40,455 nucleotides of DNA from Helicobacteraceae bacterium. Its GTDB lineage: Bacteria; Campylobacterota; Campylobacteria; Campylobacterales; SZUA-545. Below, in pieces: positions 8,151-17,197 of this stretch (positions are counted from its first letter, which is position 1; every line of letters begins with the position of its first letter). Location of the stretch: contig JAIRNH010000055.1 of assembly GCA_031258155.1 (NCBI GenBank), positions 1 to 40,455 on the forward strand, in the 5' to 3' direction. The notes beneath the pieces were generated by a model. That model had not been told where the DNA came from and ran no database searches. It saw only the letters and a program-made list of their open reading frames with translations. The position numbers were made by a program, and so were the translations under genes.

Positions 8151-8531
8151 CTACTCGGTTTGCAAAAACCGCATATACTCCATAGGCGGCGCGTAGCCTA
8201 CGCGCGTCGCTTGGACTTCGCCGTTTGGCGAGAGGATAAACGACGCCGGAACGGCGGCGGCGCGAAGCCGCGATTTTGCCGTTTGCTCCGGATTTTCTTC
8301 GGTGTCGAGCATTAGCGGGATAAACTCTTTTTGAATTTTCTCGTCGATCGCTTTCATCGGCAAGGTTTCGTTAATCAGCATCCTACAATACGGGCAGGTT
8401 TGCCGCATTACAATCGTCAAAATCGGTTTGTTTTGCTCTTTGGCAAGCGCGAGAGCCTCGCCGTAATTATCCAGCCAATCCGCGCCAAAACCGACAACCG
8501 CGCACAGTATAAACAACGCCGTTTTACGCAT
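8151..8531 (-). CDS. Periplasmic thioredoxin-fold protein (CPYC)
   Basis: A 126-residue protein starting with a short signal peptide (MRKTALFILCAVVGFGA) and then a thioredoxin-like domain. The redox motif is TCPYC, in the RQTCPYCRML stretch. The late cis-proline region AAAVPASFILSPNG is typical of SoxW/thioredoxin_7-like proteins that keep cysteines reduced or oxidised in the periplasm. ATG 8531 is preferred over the TTG at 8537 because AAAGGA lies 8 bases before it. First gene of the operon with mgtE; whether the two functions are linked is unclear. The partner protein cannot be named. Confidence 0.85.
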   Translation of the reverse strand: MRKTALFILCAVVGFGADWLDNYGEALALAKEQNKPILTIVMRQTCPYCRMLINETLPMKAIDEKIQKEFIPLMLDTEENPEQTAKSRLRAAAVPASFILSPNGEVQATRVGYAPPMEYMRFLQTE

Positions 8532-8564
8532 TATCAACGTCCTTTCACATAGTCTGTTTTATGA

Positions 8565-8571
8565 TAGTATA
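8565..8571. promoter_or_regulatory. Overlapping divergent -10 boxes
   Basis: TAGTAT (plus, 8565-8570) and TATACT (minus, 8571-8566, in GCTATACT) overlap almost completely. Each lies at a plausible distance from its gene: the phosphate transporter at 8597 and the thioredoxin-like gene at 8531. If both are used, RNA polymerase can bind in only one direction at a time. Confidence 0.4.
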
Positions 8572-8596
8572 GCGCTAAAACAAATCAAAGGTTTTT

Positions 8597-10192
8597 GTGA
8601 AGCTAAAAAACCTAGACGAGCTTGAAAAAAAAGCAAGCGGCAACTCTCGCCTAGATTTCACGCGCTTAGGCGGCGCGTTACTATTTATGCTCGTCGTGTT
8701 TATCTACGCGACGATACGCATGGATTCTTTAGTTTCAAGCGCGCCGTTCGCTACGACGTTGCTGGTTATGGCGGCGCTGTTCGGCGCGTATATGGCTATG
8801 AACATAGGCGCCAACGACGTGGCGAACAATATGGGACCGGTAGTCGGCTCCAAAGCGCTAACGATGGGCGGCGCGATCGTAATCGCCGCCGCTTTCGAGG
8901 CGTTAGGCGCGATAATCGCCGGCGGGGAGGTGGTTACCACCGTAAAAAGCGGTATTATCGATCTTTCAGCCGCCGGCGGCGCCGACAATTTTGTTCGTAT
9001 TATGGCGTGCGCGCTGCTTGCCGGCGCCGTGTGGCTAAATCTAGCTACGGCGCTGGGCGCGCCGGTTTCTACGACGCACGCCATCGTTGGCGCCGTTATG
9101 GGCGCGGGGATCGCCGGGGGCGGTTTTGAAGCGGTGCATTGGGAAACGATAGGCGCGATCGCGTCTAGCTGGGTTATATCGCCGGTTTTCGGAGGCGTTA
9201 TAGCCGCCGCGACGTTATACACGATCAAACGCACTATTACCTATCGGCGGCAGATGACCAAAGCCGCCGCCCAGATCGTGCCGCTTCTGAACGCGCTGAT
9301 GGCGTGGGCGTTTGGGACCTATATGCTAATCAAGGGCTTTGGCAATCTAGTAAAAATAGATTTCTTAAACGCGACAATCTATTCCGGCGGTTTTGCGATC
9401 GCGATCTATCTGCTTTCGCGTTATCACGCCAATAAGACGGCGTTAAGAATAGAAAACTCTAAGGAGGCGGTGAATAAACTATTCGGTCTGCCGCTAATTT
9501 TTGCCGCCGCGTTGCTTAGCTTTGCGCACGGCGCGAACGACGTGGCAAACGCGATAGGTCCGCTCGCCGCGATCGACGAAACGCTAAGAAGCGCCGTCGT
9601 GGTTTCCGAAGCGCCAATTCCGTTGTGGATTATGCTAATCGGCGCGCTTGGGCTTGCGGTAGGCTTGGCTCTTTACGGACCAAAACTTATTAAAACCGTC
9701 GGCGGCGAGATAACCGATTTAGACAAAATGCGCGCCTACTGTATCGCGCTTTCGGCGGCGCTAACCGTGATCGTCGCTTCGCAGTTAGGTCTTCCCATAT
9801 CGACGACGCACGTGGCTATCGGCGCGGTTTTTGGGGTGGGTTTTTTGCGCGAGTATCTCAAAAGTTCGCACGCCAAAATGCTGGAGTTGATTATTCAAGC
9901 GCACGAGGGCGAGGCGCGAAGCCGCGTGGAGGCTTATATTGCCCGTTTCAAAGCCGCGCCTTTGGAAAAAAAGGCGATTATGCTTATGGCGATGAAGAAA
10001 AAAGCGGCGCAAAAAGAGGCGAATCAACCCCATTTCTCTAAAAAAGAGCGTAAAGTCCTGAAAAAAGAGTATAAAAAAGAGCTTGTCAAGCGTTCGGCGG
10101 TCAAAAAGATCGTCGCGGCGTGGATCGTAACCGTTCCGGCTACCGCGCTAATATCGGCGACGCTATTTATGATCGTTAAATTGGCGTTTTAG
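8597..10192 (+). CDS. pit: Pit-family inorganic phosphate transporter
   Basis: This 531-residue membrane protein has the internally duplicated PHO4/Pit fold. Each half carries the family signature: GANDVANNMGP (about residue 73) and GANDVANAIGP (about 311), each with a partner PVSTTHAIVGAVMG or PISTTHVAIGAVFG motif. It moves phosphate, commonly as a metal-phosphate complex, with protons or sodium across the inner membrane. A lysine-rich cytoplasmic stretch (about 445-505) precedes a final membrane segment. The start is GTG 8597, with AAAGG six bases upstream. It is transcribed alone, divergent from the MgtE operon, so metal and phosphate uptake genes share a promoter region. Confidence 0.95.
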   Translation: MKLKNLDELEKKASGNSRLDFTRLGGALLFMLVVFIYATIRMDSLVSSAPFATTLLVMAALFGAYMAMNIGANDVANNMGPVVGSKALTMGGAIVIAAAFEALGAIIAGGEVVTTVKSGIIDLSAAGGADNFVRIMACALLAGAVWLNLATALGAPVSTTHAIVGAVMGAGIAGGGFEAVHWETIGAIASSWVISPVFGGVIAAATLYTIKRTITYRRQMTKAAAQIVPLLNALMAWAFGTYMLIKGFGNLVKIDFLNATIYSGGFAIAIYLLSRYHANKTALRIENSKEAVNKLFGLPLIFAAALLSFAHGANDVANAIGPLAAIDETLRSAVVVSEAPIPLWIMLIGALGLAVGLALYGPKLIKTVGGEITDLDKMRAYCIALSAALTVIVASQLGLPISTTHVAIGAVFGVGFLREYLKSSHAKMLELIIQAHEGEARSRVEAYIARFKAAPLEKKAIMLMAMKKKAAQKEANQPHFSKKERKVLKKEYKKELVKRSAVKKIVAAWIVTVPATALISATLFMIVKLAF

Positions 10193-10386
10193 CGATAGAA
10201 CGGAGCCGCCGCTACGATTTTCGTTTGCGATTTAGGGCTTGAAATAACAACTAAGCCTTTCGCGTCCGCGACGGCTTAAACTTTCGTCGCGTTTAAACGG
10301 CGGTTGGCGGCGTAAAGCTCCCGTCGCGTTTTTATTCACGCGCCCGCCTCTTTTTAACGCGAGCGCTTCGCAAAAGCAAATCAGCC

Positions 10387-10392
10387 TATAAT
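10387..10392 (+). promoter_or_regulatory. Candidate -10 box for glmS
   Basis: TATAAT at 10387-10392 (context GCCTATAATAG) is 24 bases before the glmS ATG, with AAAAGG between. No -35 element of note. Confidence 0.45.
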
Positions 10393-10415
10393 AGACAAAC
10401 GCTAAAAGGTGAATT

Positions 10416-12224
10416 ATGTGCGGCATAGTCGGTTATATCGGCGCGAGCGGTATCAAAAAAACGTTGCTTGACGGGCTAAAAGAGCTTGAGTATCGCGGTT
10501 ACGACAGCGCCGGAATCGCCGTTATGCAAAACGGCAAGATTGATTCGTTTAAGGCGGCGGGCAAACTGAGCGCTCTCGTCGATAAAACGGCGGATTTTAA
10601 TCCTAAAGGCTTCGCCGTAGGCATAGCGCATACCCGTTGGGCGACGCATGGGAAACCGACCGAAATTAACGCGCATCCGCACGGCGGCGCGCACTCGGCG
10701 GTGGTGCATAACGGCATTATAGAGAACTACCAAGCGCTTAAAGACGGCTTGATCGCTAAAGGCGTTAAGTTTTTGAGCCAAACGGACACCGAGGCGATCG
10801 TTCATCTATACGAGTCGTTTTTATCGCGCGAGAAGGACGCTTTCAAATCTTTTGAATTGACCGTTAGAGCGATCGACGGCGCTTACGCGATCTTGCTGAT
10901 CGACGAAACCTCCCCGACGACGATCTTTTTCGCGAAAAAAGGATCGCCTTTACAGATCGGCGACGGGGAAAACGGACGTTATTTCGCCTCGTCGGACGCG
11001 CCGCTCGTCGGCGTTTGCGAAAACGCAATCTATCTTGAGGACGGCTCGTGGGGTTACGCGAACGATCGCGAGGTTAAAATTTTCGCGGGCGACAGCCCCG
11101 TTGCGCCGCGAAAAAAACCGCTTCCGCTAACGCGAAGCGCGGCGCGAAAAGAGGGCTTTAGATTTTTTATGGAAAAGGAAATATACGAACAAACAAAAGC
11201 GGCTGGCGAAACTCTCGCCTCTCGTCTAAGCGCGGATTCCACGCGCTTAGACGAGCTGTCGGAAGGATTTTTGACAAACGTAGAGTCGCTAAGACTATGC
11301 GCGTGCGGCACAAGTTACAACGCCGCCCTCGCTTCGTCGTATATATTCGAGCGGCTTGCGAAAATTGAGGCTAGATGCGAAATAGCGAGCGAGTTTCGCT
11401 ACCGCGATCCCGTGTTGCGTAAAAACGAGCTTTTTGTCGTAATCTCCCAAAGCGGCGAAACGGCGGATACGCTCGAAGCGCTTAAAATGGCGAAAAAAGC
11501 CGGGCTAAAAACGTTGGCGATATGTAACGTCGATAACAGCTCGATCGCGCGCGAGGCGGACGCGACGATTTTAACCCGCGCGGGAATAGAAAAGGGGGTC
11601 GCTTCCACAAAAGCGTTCGCCACGCAGATGATCGTTTTGTGGCTTTTGGCGCTACATATCGCGCAAAGCTCCGCCGCGATAGACGGCGGCGCGATCGCCA
11701 AAGAGATCGCCGCGTTGCGCCGCGTCCCCGCAGCTCTCTCGATCAAGCCCGAACGCCACGATCTGATTCGGCGTTTAAGCAAGCGCTATCTGCACGGACA
11801 CGGATTTTTCTTTATTGGGCGCGATATTTTTTATCCGCTCGCTTTAGAGGGCGCGTTGAAGCTAAAGGAGATTAGTTATCTGCACGCCGAAGGCTATCCT
11901 GCGGGCGAAATGAAGCACGGTCCGATCGCGCTTGCCGATTCGGAGCTTTTCACCATCGCGCTAACGTCGGAAACGTCGTTAAAAGAAAAAACGCGCTCCA
12001 ACGTCGAAGAGCTAATCGCTCGCGACTCTACGCTGCTGGTTATCGGCGCGGATCGTTTCGCTCTAGCCGACGATTATCTGCCGATCGACGAGCGCGATCA
12101 CCCGATGTTGGAGTTTTTTGAGATGACGACGGCGATTCAGCTACTTGCGCTGGAGATCGCCATAAGGCTTGGCAACGACGTGGATATGCCGCGCAACCTA
12201 GCCAAAAGCGTAACCGTAGAGTAA
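10416..12224 (+). CDS. glmS: Glutamine--fructose-6-phosphate aminotransferase (isomerizing)
   Basis: The 602-residue enzyme makes glucosamine 6-phosphate from fructose 6-phosphate and glutamine, the first step toward UDP-GlcNAc for peptidoglycan and LPS. The N-terminus MCGIVGYIG exposes the catalytic Cys2 of the class II glutaminase domain (1-about 230). Two SIS domains follow, with CGTSYNAALASSYIFE and SQSGETADTLEA in the first. The C-terminal tail DVDMPRNLAKSVTVE is the conserved family end. Length is normal (about 600). ATG 10416 is preceded by AAAAGG. glmU, acting later in the same pathway, is elsewhere in this window. No glmS ribozyme is evident upstream. Confidence 0.98.
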   Translation: MCGIVGYIGASGIKKTLLDGLKELEYRGYDSAGIAVMQNGKIDSFKAAGKLSALVDKTADFNPKGFAVGIAHTRWATHGKPTEINAHPHGGAHSAVVHNGIIENYQALKDGLIAKGVKFLSQTDTEAIVHLYESFLSREKDAFKSFELTVRAIDGAYAILLIDETSPTTIFFAKKGSPLQIGDGENGRYFASSDAPLVGVCENAIYLEDGSWGYANDREVKIFAGDSPVAPRKKPLPLTRSAARKEGFRFFMEKEIYEQTKAAGETLASRLSADSTRLDELSEGFLTNVESLRLCACGTSYNAALASSYIFERLAKIEARCEIASEFRYRDPVLRKNELFVVISQSGETADTLEALKMAKKAGLKTLAICNVDNSSIAREADATILTRAGIEKGVASTKAFATQMIVLWLLALHIAQSSAAIDGGAIAKEIAALRRVPAALSIKPERHDLIRRLSKRYLHGHGFFFIGRDIFYPLALEGALKLKEISYLHAEGYPAGEMKHGPIALADSELFTIALTSETSLKEKTRSNVEELIARDSTLLVIGADRFALADDYLPIDERDHPMLEFFEMTTAIQLLALEIAIRLGNDVDMPRNLAKSVTVE

Positions 12225-12382
12225 CGCTTTAGTCGGCGTAGCGCGGTTTTTGGGACGGGGCTTTGCGCTTTATTAAGTCGCGGCGGTTTGTCTTTAGATT
12301 AAAATAATCTGAATTTTTCGTCGTTTGGCGCGCAAGAAAATATCCGCGCTGACGATATATAGCGGACACAGTAAGGAACAAA

Positions 12383-12721
12383 ATGCATACCCACGGCTTC
12401 AAGCTCTTAATCGACAGACCGCTGTTTCGCAAACGATTTACGGAGGCTTTGATAGCTTCGGCGCGATTAAAAACGCCAATTACCCTGTTTTACGACCTAA
12501 ACGACGGCGGTTTTGATTACGCCAACACGCAATACGTCAATCGCGATCTGCTTCCGATTGCGGAAATCGACGCGAACAAGACGAGCCATAATCTCCCGTT
12601 AGATAATCCAAAAGAGTTAGAAAATATCCTTAAATCCTCCGAAGAGAAGATTATCGCGCAAATGCTTCCGGAGCTAATAGAACGGCTTACGCCAATAATG
12701 GCGGCAAGACGCGGCTCGTAA
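12383..12721 (+). CDS. Hypothetical protein, 112 residues
   Basis: I do not recognise this protein. ATG 12383 follows TAAGGAACAAA, a reasonable ribosome site, and the codon pattern looks like that of neighbouring genes. It has no signal peptide or membrane segment. The N-terminal half (LLIDRPLFRKRFTEALIASA, then ITLFYDLNDGGFDY) looks like a compact alpha/beta domain. The last 40 residues (NPKELENILKSSEEKIIAQM and on) are predicted helical. It lies alone between glmS and the convergent argG, and a hairpin follows its stop. Confidence 0.65.
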   Translation: MHTHGFKLLIDRPLFRKRFTEALIASARLKTPITLFYDLNDGGFDYANTQYVNRDLLPIAEIDANKTSHNLPLDNPKELENILKSSEEKIIAQMLPELIERLTPIMAARRGS

Positions 12722-12723
12722 CG

Positions 12724-12751
12724 CGTCGGCTTGCCAAACCGATAGCCGACG
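12724..12751. terminator. Hairpin between convergent genes, possible bidirectional terminator
   Basis: CGTCGGCT (12724-12731) and AGCCGACG (12744-12751) form a perfect 8-bp stem with a 12-base loop in the short gap between the 112-residue gene and argG. No T-run follows on either strand, so intrinsic termination is uncertain. Confidence 0.35.
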
Positions 12752-12757
12752 AAGGCG

Positions 12758-13975
12758 TTACGATCTTTTAGCTTTGCCTCCGATAATAAAGCGCAAGGCG
12801 TTCAGGCGGATAAAGCCAGCAGCGTCTTTTTGGTTATACACCTCGTCTTTTTCAAAGGTCGAATAAGCGGCGTTAAAGAGCGATCGCGGCGCTTTGCGCC
12901 CAAGCGTTGTAACGGAGCCTTTATATAGTTTCAGCCTGACTACGCCCGTAACGTTCTCTTGCGTCGCGTCGATCGCCGCTTGCAACATCTTGCGCTCGTT
13001 CGACCACCAGTAGCCGTTATATATTAGCTCCGCGTAGCGCGGCATAAGCTCGTCTTTCAAGTGCGCCTCGCCGCGATCTAGCGCGATTGATTCGATCGCC
13101 CTGCGCGCTTTGAGCAGGATCGTCCCGCCGGGCGTTTCATAGCACCCGCGCGATTTCATTCCCACATAGCGGTTTTCCACTATATCCAGCCGACCGATTC
13201 CGTGCTTGCCGCCAAGCTCGTTTAAGCGCCGCAAAAGCGAGGCGGGCGAAAGCGGCTCGCCATTTACCGATACCGCGTCGCCCTTCTCGAAGCCGATCTC
13301 TATTATCTCAGGCGTATTCGGCGCGTTTTCGGGCGAAACGCTAAGCCGCCACATATCCTCCTCAGGCGCGTTCCATGGGTCTTCTAAGCCCTTGCCCTCG
13401 TATGAGATATGCAGCAGATTCGCGTCCATACTATACGGGCTTTCTTCCGCGCTCTTTTTTTCGATTGGAATATCGTGCTTACTAGCGAACTCCAGCAGCG
13501 AGGCGCGCGAGTTTAGCTCCCACTCGCGCCAAGGGGCTATAATCGCAATATCGGGGTCGAAACTTAGATAGCCCAGCTCGAAACGCACCTGATCGTTGCC
13601 TTTGCCCGTCGCGCCGTGGCTAACCGCGTCCGCGCCGACTTTAGCGGCGATCTCCATCTGTTTTTTCGCGATCAACGGGCGGGCGATCGAGGTGCCAAGC
13701 AGGTATTCGCCCTCGTAGATCGCGTTGGCGCGAAACATCGGAAAAACAAAATCGCGGACAAACTCCTCGCGCAAGTCCTCTACAAAGATATTTTCAGGCT
13801 TCACGCCCAGTTTCAGCGCTTTTTGGCGCGCGGGTTCAAGCTCTTCGCCTTGTCCTAGATCCGCCGTAAAGGTTACGATCTCGCAGCCGTATCGCGTTTG
13901 CAGCCATTTAAGAATAACGGAAGTATCAAGCCCGCCGGAGTAGGCAAGAACGACCTTTTTAATTGGTTTGCTCAT
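12758..13975 (-). CDS. argG: Argininosuccinate synthase
   Basis: The 405-residue cytoplasmic enzyme joins citrulline and aspartate with ATP to form argininosuccinate in arginine synthesis. The N-terminal [16 protein letters not shown] (about residues 10-25) is the PP-loop ATP-binding motif. [16 protein letters not shown] (about 120-135) and the [20 protein letters not shown] region are further type I ArgG signatures. Length is typical (400-410). It lies downstream of typA on the same strand; a short open frame between them ends in an ATGA overlap with the argG start. Confidence 0.98.
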   Translation of the reverse strand: MSKPIKKVVLAYSGGLDTSVILKWLQTRYGCEIVTFTADLGQGEELEPARQKALKLGVKPENIFVEDLREEFVRDFVFPMFRANAIYEGEYLLGTSIARPLIAKKQMEIAAKVGADAVSHGATGKGNDQVRFELGYLSFDPDIAIIAPWREWELNSRASLLEFASKHDIPIEKKSAEESPYSMDANLLHISYEGKGLEDPWNAPEEDMWRLSVSPENAPNTPEIIEIGFEKGDAVSVNGEPLSPASLLRRLNELGGKHGIGRLDIVENRYVGMKSRGCYETPGGTILLKARRAIESIALDRGEAHLKDELMPRYAELIYNGYWWSNERKMLQAAIDATQENVTGVVRLKLYKGSVTTLGRKAPRSLFNAAYSTFEKDEVYNQKDAAGFIRLNALRFIIGGKAKRS

Positions 13976-14118
13976 AGTTTAGCCTCGTTAAAGATGGGCG
14001 AGATTTTACACAAAAGCGGCTCAACGCCCTCAAAAAACTCTCCGATATTCACCTCCAAAATCTCGGCAATCTTGCCGTTTTTCAGTTGCAGCGAAGCGCC
14101 ATAGCGCCCCGCCTTATT
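13972..14118 (-). other. Short coding-like open frame between typA and argG, no clear start
   Basis: Directly after the typA stop, in the same frame, 48 sense codons run to a TGA that overlaps the argG ATG by four bases (ATGA). The translation (RYGASLQLKNGKIAEILEVN, then IGEFFEGVEPLLCKISPIFN) looks like real protein, with a codon pattern like its neighbours. There is no in-frame ATG or GTG before codon 23; TTG at 14058 would leave 28 codons. An ATG at 14102 with AAGGCGGGG upstream is in another frame and stops after six codons. This may be a small gene with a frameshift, one with an unusual start, or a remnant. Confidence 0.3.
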
Positions 14119-15915
14119 TCACCTAGCCATTCTTTTTCGCGTGTTTGGATCGAGATATTTCTTGCGAATACGGATATTTTTTGGCGTAATCTCCACGATT
14201 TCATCGTCGTCGATCCACTCGATCGCGCTTTCAAGCGTGTGTTCTCGCGGCGGCGTGAGTTTTATAGCGTCGTCCGAACCGCTTGCTCGCATATTGGTAA
14301 GCTGCTTGCCTTTGATCGGATTTACGTCCAGATCGTTAGGGCGCGTATGCTCGCCGATCACCATTCCCACATAGACCCTATCCTGCGGTTTTATGAAAAT
14401 CACGCCGCGATCTTGGAGGTTAAAAATACTATACGCCACCGCCTCGCCGTTCTCCATCGAGATCAGCGCCCCGTTGCCCCTGCTTTCAACCGCGCCGTTA
14501 AACTGCCGATAGTCCAAAAACGAGTGGTTCATTACGCCCTCGCCTTTCGTATCGGTCAAAAACTGCATACGAAACCCGATCAGTCCGCGCGCGGGGATTT
14601 CAAACTCCATTCGCGTGTAGCCCGCGCCCATCGGAATCATCGCTTTCATCTCGGCTTTGCGTTTGCCTAGCTTCTCGATCACAACGCCCGAAAATGCCTC
14701 CGGCGCGTCGATCACAAGATGCTCGAACGGCTCTAGCTTTGCGCCGTTTTCCTCCTTGACGATCACCTCCGGTCTGCCGATCGAAAACTCAAATCCCTCG
14801 CGGCGCATATTCTCCGCTAAAACGGTAATTTGCAGTTCGCCTCGCCCCGAAACTTTGAACTTGCCCTCCCCTTCTTCCTGCATCTTCATAGCGATGTTGG
14901 TTTGCATCTCCTTTTCCAACCGATCGCGGATTTTGTTTGAGGTTACATGTTTCCCTTCCGTTCCCGCAAGCGGCGAATCATTGACGGCAAACAACACGGA
15001 GAGGGTCGGCTCCTCTATATGGAGCGGATCAAGCGGCATAGGGTTGTTGGGATCGACAAGGCTATCGCCCACGTCAATCGTCGCAAAACCGGCGATCGCC
15101 ACAATATCGCCCGCGACGGCTTCGTCGATCTCCATTCGAGTAAGCCCGTGAAAACCGATCAGTTTCGTTATGCGCCCGCTAACCTTTTCGCCGTCGCTCT
15201 TTACCAGCGTGAGCGTCTGATTTTTGCGCAGTTTGCCGTTGAAAACGCGCGCGATGCCAATTTTGCCGACATAGTTGTCGTAATCGAGCGTGAAAACCTG
15301 CGCCTGAATATGGTTCGTCTCGTCTCCGCTTGGCGGCGGCGTCTCTTGCAAAATCGCGTCAAATAGCGGCGCGAGGTCTTTATTCTCGTCGTCGAGATTG
15401 TTTTTCGCGTATCCATTCACGCCGCTTGCATAGATAATCGGAAAATCAAGCTGGCGCTCGTTCGCGTCCATTTGGACGAGCAGATCAAACACCTCGTTAA
15501 TCACGCGATCGGGATCGGCGGCGGGTTTGTCGATCTTATTAACCACGACAATCGGACGCAAACCAAACCCAATAGCCTTTTTGACGACGAATCGCGTTTG
15601 CGGCATAACGCCCTCTTGCGCGTCCACAAGCAGTAGCACGCCGTCAACCATCTTTAGCACGCGCTCCACCTCGCCGCCAAAGTCGGCGTGTCCGGGCGTG
15701 TCGATGATGTTGATTTTACAGCCTTTGTAGCGGATTGCCGTATTTTTGGAGAGAATCGTAATGCCGCGCTCCTTTTCCTGCGCGTTTGAGTCCATAGCGC
15801 AGTCCTCGATCTGTTCGTGCGCGCCAAACGTCCCCGATTGTCTAAGCAATCCGTCAACCATAGTCGTTTTGCCGTGATCGACATGCGCGATCACCGCTAT
15901 ATTTCTGATATTCAT
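14119..15915 (-). CDS. typA: Ribosome-associated GTPase TypA/BipA
   Basis: This 598-residue translational GTPase of the EF-G family binds ribosomes and helps 50S assembly and stress adaptation. The G-domain motifs are [15 protein letters not shown] (G1, near residues 10-24), RGITI (G2), [14 protein letters not shown] (G3) and NKIDKP (G4). EF-G-like domains III and V and the BipA-specific C-terminal domain follow, the last containing [20 protein letters not shown]-type sequence earlier and a basic end ([17 protein letters not shown]). Length is normal for BipA. ATG 15915 has GGAAGGAAAATAG before it. It is probably cotranscribed with argG. Confidence 0.98.
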   Translation of the reverse strand: MNIRNIAVIAHVDHGKTTMVDGLLRQSGTFGAHEQIEDCAMDSNAQEKERGITILSKNTAIRYKGCKINIIDTPGHADFGGEVERVLKMVDGVLLLVDAQEGVMPQTRFVVKKAIGFGLRPIVVVNKIDKPAADPDRVINEVFDLLVQMDANERQLDFPIIYASGVNGYAKNNLDDENKDLAPLFDAILQETPPPSGDETNHIQAQVFTLDYDNYVGKIGIARVFNGKLRKNQTLTLVKSDGEKVSGRITKLIGFHGLTRMEIDEAVAGDIVAIAGFATIDVGDSLVDPNNPMPLDPLHIEEPTLSVLFAVNDSPLAGTEGKHVTSNKIRDRLEKEMQTNIAMKMQEEGEGKFKVSGRGELQITVLAENMRREGFEFSIGRPEVIVKEENGAKLEPFEHLVIDAPEAFSGVVIEKLGKRKAEMKAMIPMGAGYTRMEFEIPARGLIGFRMQFLTDTKGEGVMNHSFLDYRQFNGAVESRGNGALISMENGEAVAYSIFNLQDRGVIFIKPQDRVYVGMVIGEHTRPNDLDVNPIKGKQLTNMRASGSDDAIKLTPPREHTLESAIEWIDDDEIVEITPKNIRIRKKYLDPNTRKRMAR

Positions 15916-15968
15916 CTATTTTCCTTCCGAATAATCGCCCAAAATCAATGGGGATAAAAAATCGCGCG

Positions 15969-15974
15969 ATTATA
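15969..15974 (-). promoter_or_regulatory. Extended -10 box for typA
   Basis: The minus strand reads TAGGCTATAATCGC, with TATAAT at 15974-15969, 53 bases before the typA ATG. It matches the GGCTANAAT pattern of other promoters here. Confidence 0.5.
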
Positions 15975-16340
15975 GCCTACTCGCCATAATGCGCCCTAGT
16001 TTTAGTTTGATATGATGCAACATAATGGGCGTAATAAATTGAATGTTCGTATGTTGCTCTATATTCGCTTGGCGTTTGCGGCTCCGTTTTTGTCGCGGTT
16101 TCCTCGTTTCAATATTTTTCGTCGTTTCGTCGCGCCCGCTTGCGATCTCTTTTATACGCCGTTGCCCTACCCTCTTGTCGTCCGCGCGACGCAATGCGAA
16201 AAGCGCGTTTCTTTACGTTTATTGCGGTTAATCGCGCGATTTTTATATTCCGCCGATTGGCTTAGGCGGTTTGCCGCCCGCTTGAGATCGAGAACGGCGC
16301 GTTTTTGCGGCGATCGCTGGTTGGTTTTGCTTTATTAGGC

Positions 16341-16346
16341 TAGAAT
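16341..16346 (+). promoter_or_regulatory. Extended -10 box for the PpiC/fba operon
   Basis: TAGGCTAGAATGG, with TAGAAT at 16341-16346, lies 30 bases before the GTG start at 16376. TTGGTT at 16321-16326 is a weak -35 candidate with 14-base spacing. Confidence 0.45.
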
Positions 16347-16375
16347 GGCGCAAACTAAAAACGCAAGGAGTTTCA

Positions 16376-17182
16376 GTGAGAAAAGTCTTATTTTTAGCGG
16401 CGTTTGCGGCGGCGAGTTTGCACGCGGCAACTCTCGCTACGGTAAACGGCGACAAAATTACGAGCGAAGAGATCGACATTTTGCTTTCGCAAGCCAAAGC
16501 CCCGCCCTACGAGCAACTTGGCGACGACGACAAGAAAAAAGTCCTAGACGGCGCAATCGAGCGCAAACTGCTAACGCAACAGGCGAAAAAAAGCGGCGTT
16601 GAAAAAGATAGCGAATACAAAACTTGGCTAAGCGTTTTGCAAGATAATCTAGCCACAGAGTTTTACGTCAAGAAAAAATCAGACTCCACAAACGTAACCG
16701 ACGCGGAGGTCAAGAAGTTCTACGAGGACAATAAAGCGCGCTTAGAGCGCCCCGAAACCGTGCGCGCGCGCCATATCCTCGTGGAAAAAGAGGGCGACGC
16801 AAAGTCGATCATAAAGGCTCTTAGCTCTAAAAAGGGCGCCGATTTGGAAAAAGAGTTTGAAAAACTCGCCAAAGAAAAATCGATCGACACGGGTAGCGCG
16901 GAGCGCGGCGGCGATCTTGGCTATTTTCCCAAAGATCGCATGGTCAAAGAATTTGCCGACGCGGCGTTCGCGCTTAAAAACGGCGAATTGACCAAAACCC
17001 CCGTAAAAAGCGACTTCGGTTATCATATAATCTTAACGGTAGATCATAAAAAAGCTGGCGTAACGCCTTTTGAAGAGGTTGAACAACAGCTAAGGCAGAG
17101 CGCAAAGGCGCAAAAATTCGAGGAGTCTTTGGAGAAAGAGATCGCCAATCTTAAAACCAAAGCCAAAATCTCTTACGAGTAA
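16376..17182 (+). CDS. Periplasmic PpiC-type peptidyl-prolyl isomerase / chaperone (PEB4/Cbf2-like)
   Basis: A 268-residue secreted protein with a signal peptide (RKVLFLAAFAAASLHA, cleaved before ATLAT), a SurA-like N-terminal chaperone region (about 20-125) and a parvulin domain (about 128-230). The parvulin signatures are RARHILVEKEGDA, ERGGDLGYFPKDRMVKEF and FGYHIILTVDHK. Such proteins assist folding of outer-membrane proteins in the periplasm. The start is GTG 16376 with AAGGAG seven bases upstream. The next gene is fba, 15 bases on, matching the peb4-fba order I recall from Campylobacter jejuni. The two beta-barrel genes in this window are plausible clients. Confidence 0.9.
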   Translation: MRKVLFLAAFAAASLHAATLATVNGDKITSEEIDILLSQAKAPPYEQLGDDDKKKVLDGAIERKLLTQQAKKSGVEKDSEYKTWLSVLQDNLATEFYVKKKSDSTNVTDAEVKKFYEDNKARLERPETVRARHILVEKEGDAKSIIKALSSKKGADLEKEFEKLAKEKSIDTGSAERGGDLGYFPKDRMVKEFADAAFALKNGELTKTPVKSDFGYHIILTVDHKKAGVTPFEEVEQQLRQSAKAQKFEESLEKEIANLKTKAKISYE

Positions 17183-17197
17183 AAATAAGGAGCGGCT

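Larger units (their letters stand above)
15916..16375. other. Divergent intergenic region between typA and the PpiC gene
   Basis: About 460 bases. It contains the typA and ppiC promoter-like boxes and an 8-bp inverted repeat (GCAACATA 16017-16024, TATGTTGC 16050-16057). Two Arg-rich open frames overlap here on opposite strands, but neither has a ribosome site or recognisable content, so I do not call a gene. A small RNA is possible but not supported by anything specific. Confidence 0.5.

Noticed and set aside
10193-10415. glmS ribozyme upstream of glmS
   Set aside because: I see no glmS-ribozyme core, and the ribozyme is a feature of Gram-positive relatives; the leader is also only about 20 bases from the likely promoter.
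10232-10426. 64-residue minus-strand frame before glmS
   Set aside because: No ribosome site, overlaps the glmS start and promoter, composition not protein-like.
15970-16338. Overlapping open frames on both strands between typA and the PpiC gene (74 and 108 residues)
   Set aside because: Arg-rich, no ribosome site, no recognisable domain, and the minus-strand frame overlaps the likely typA promoter.
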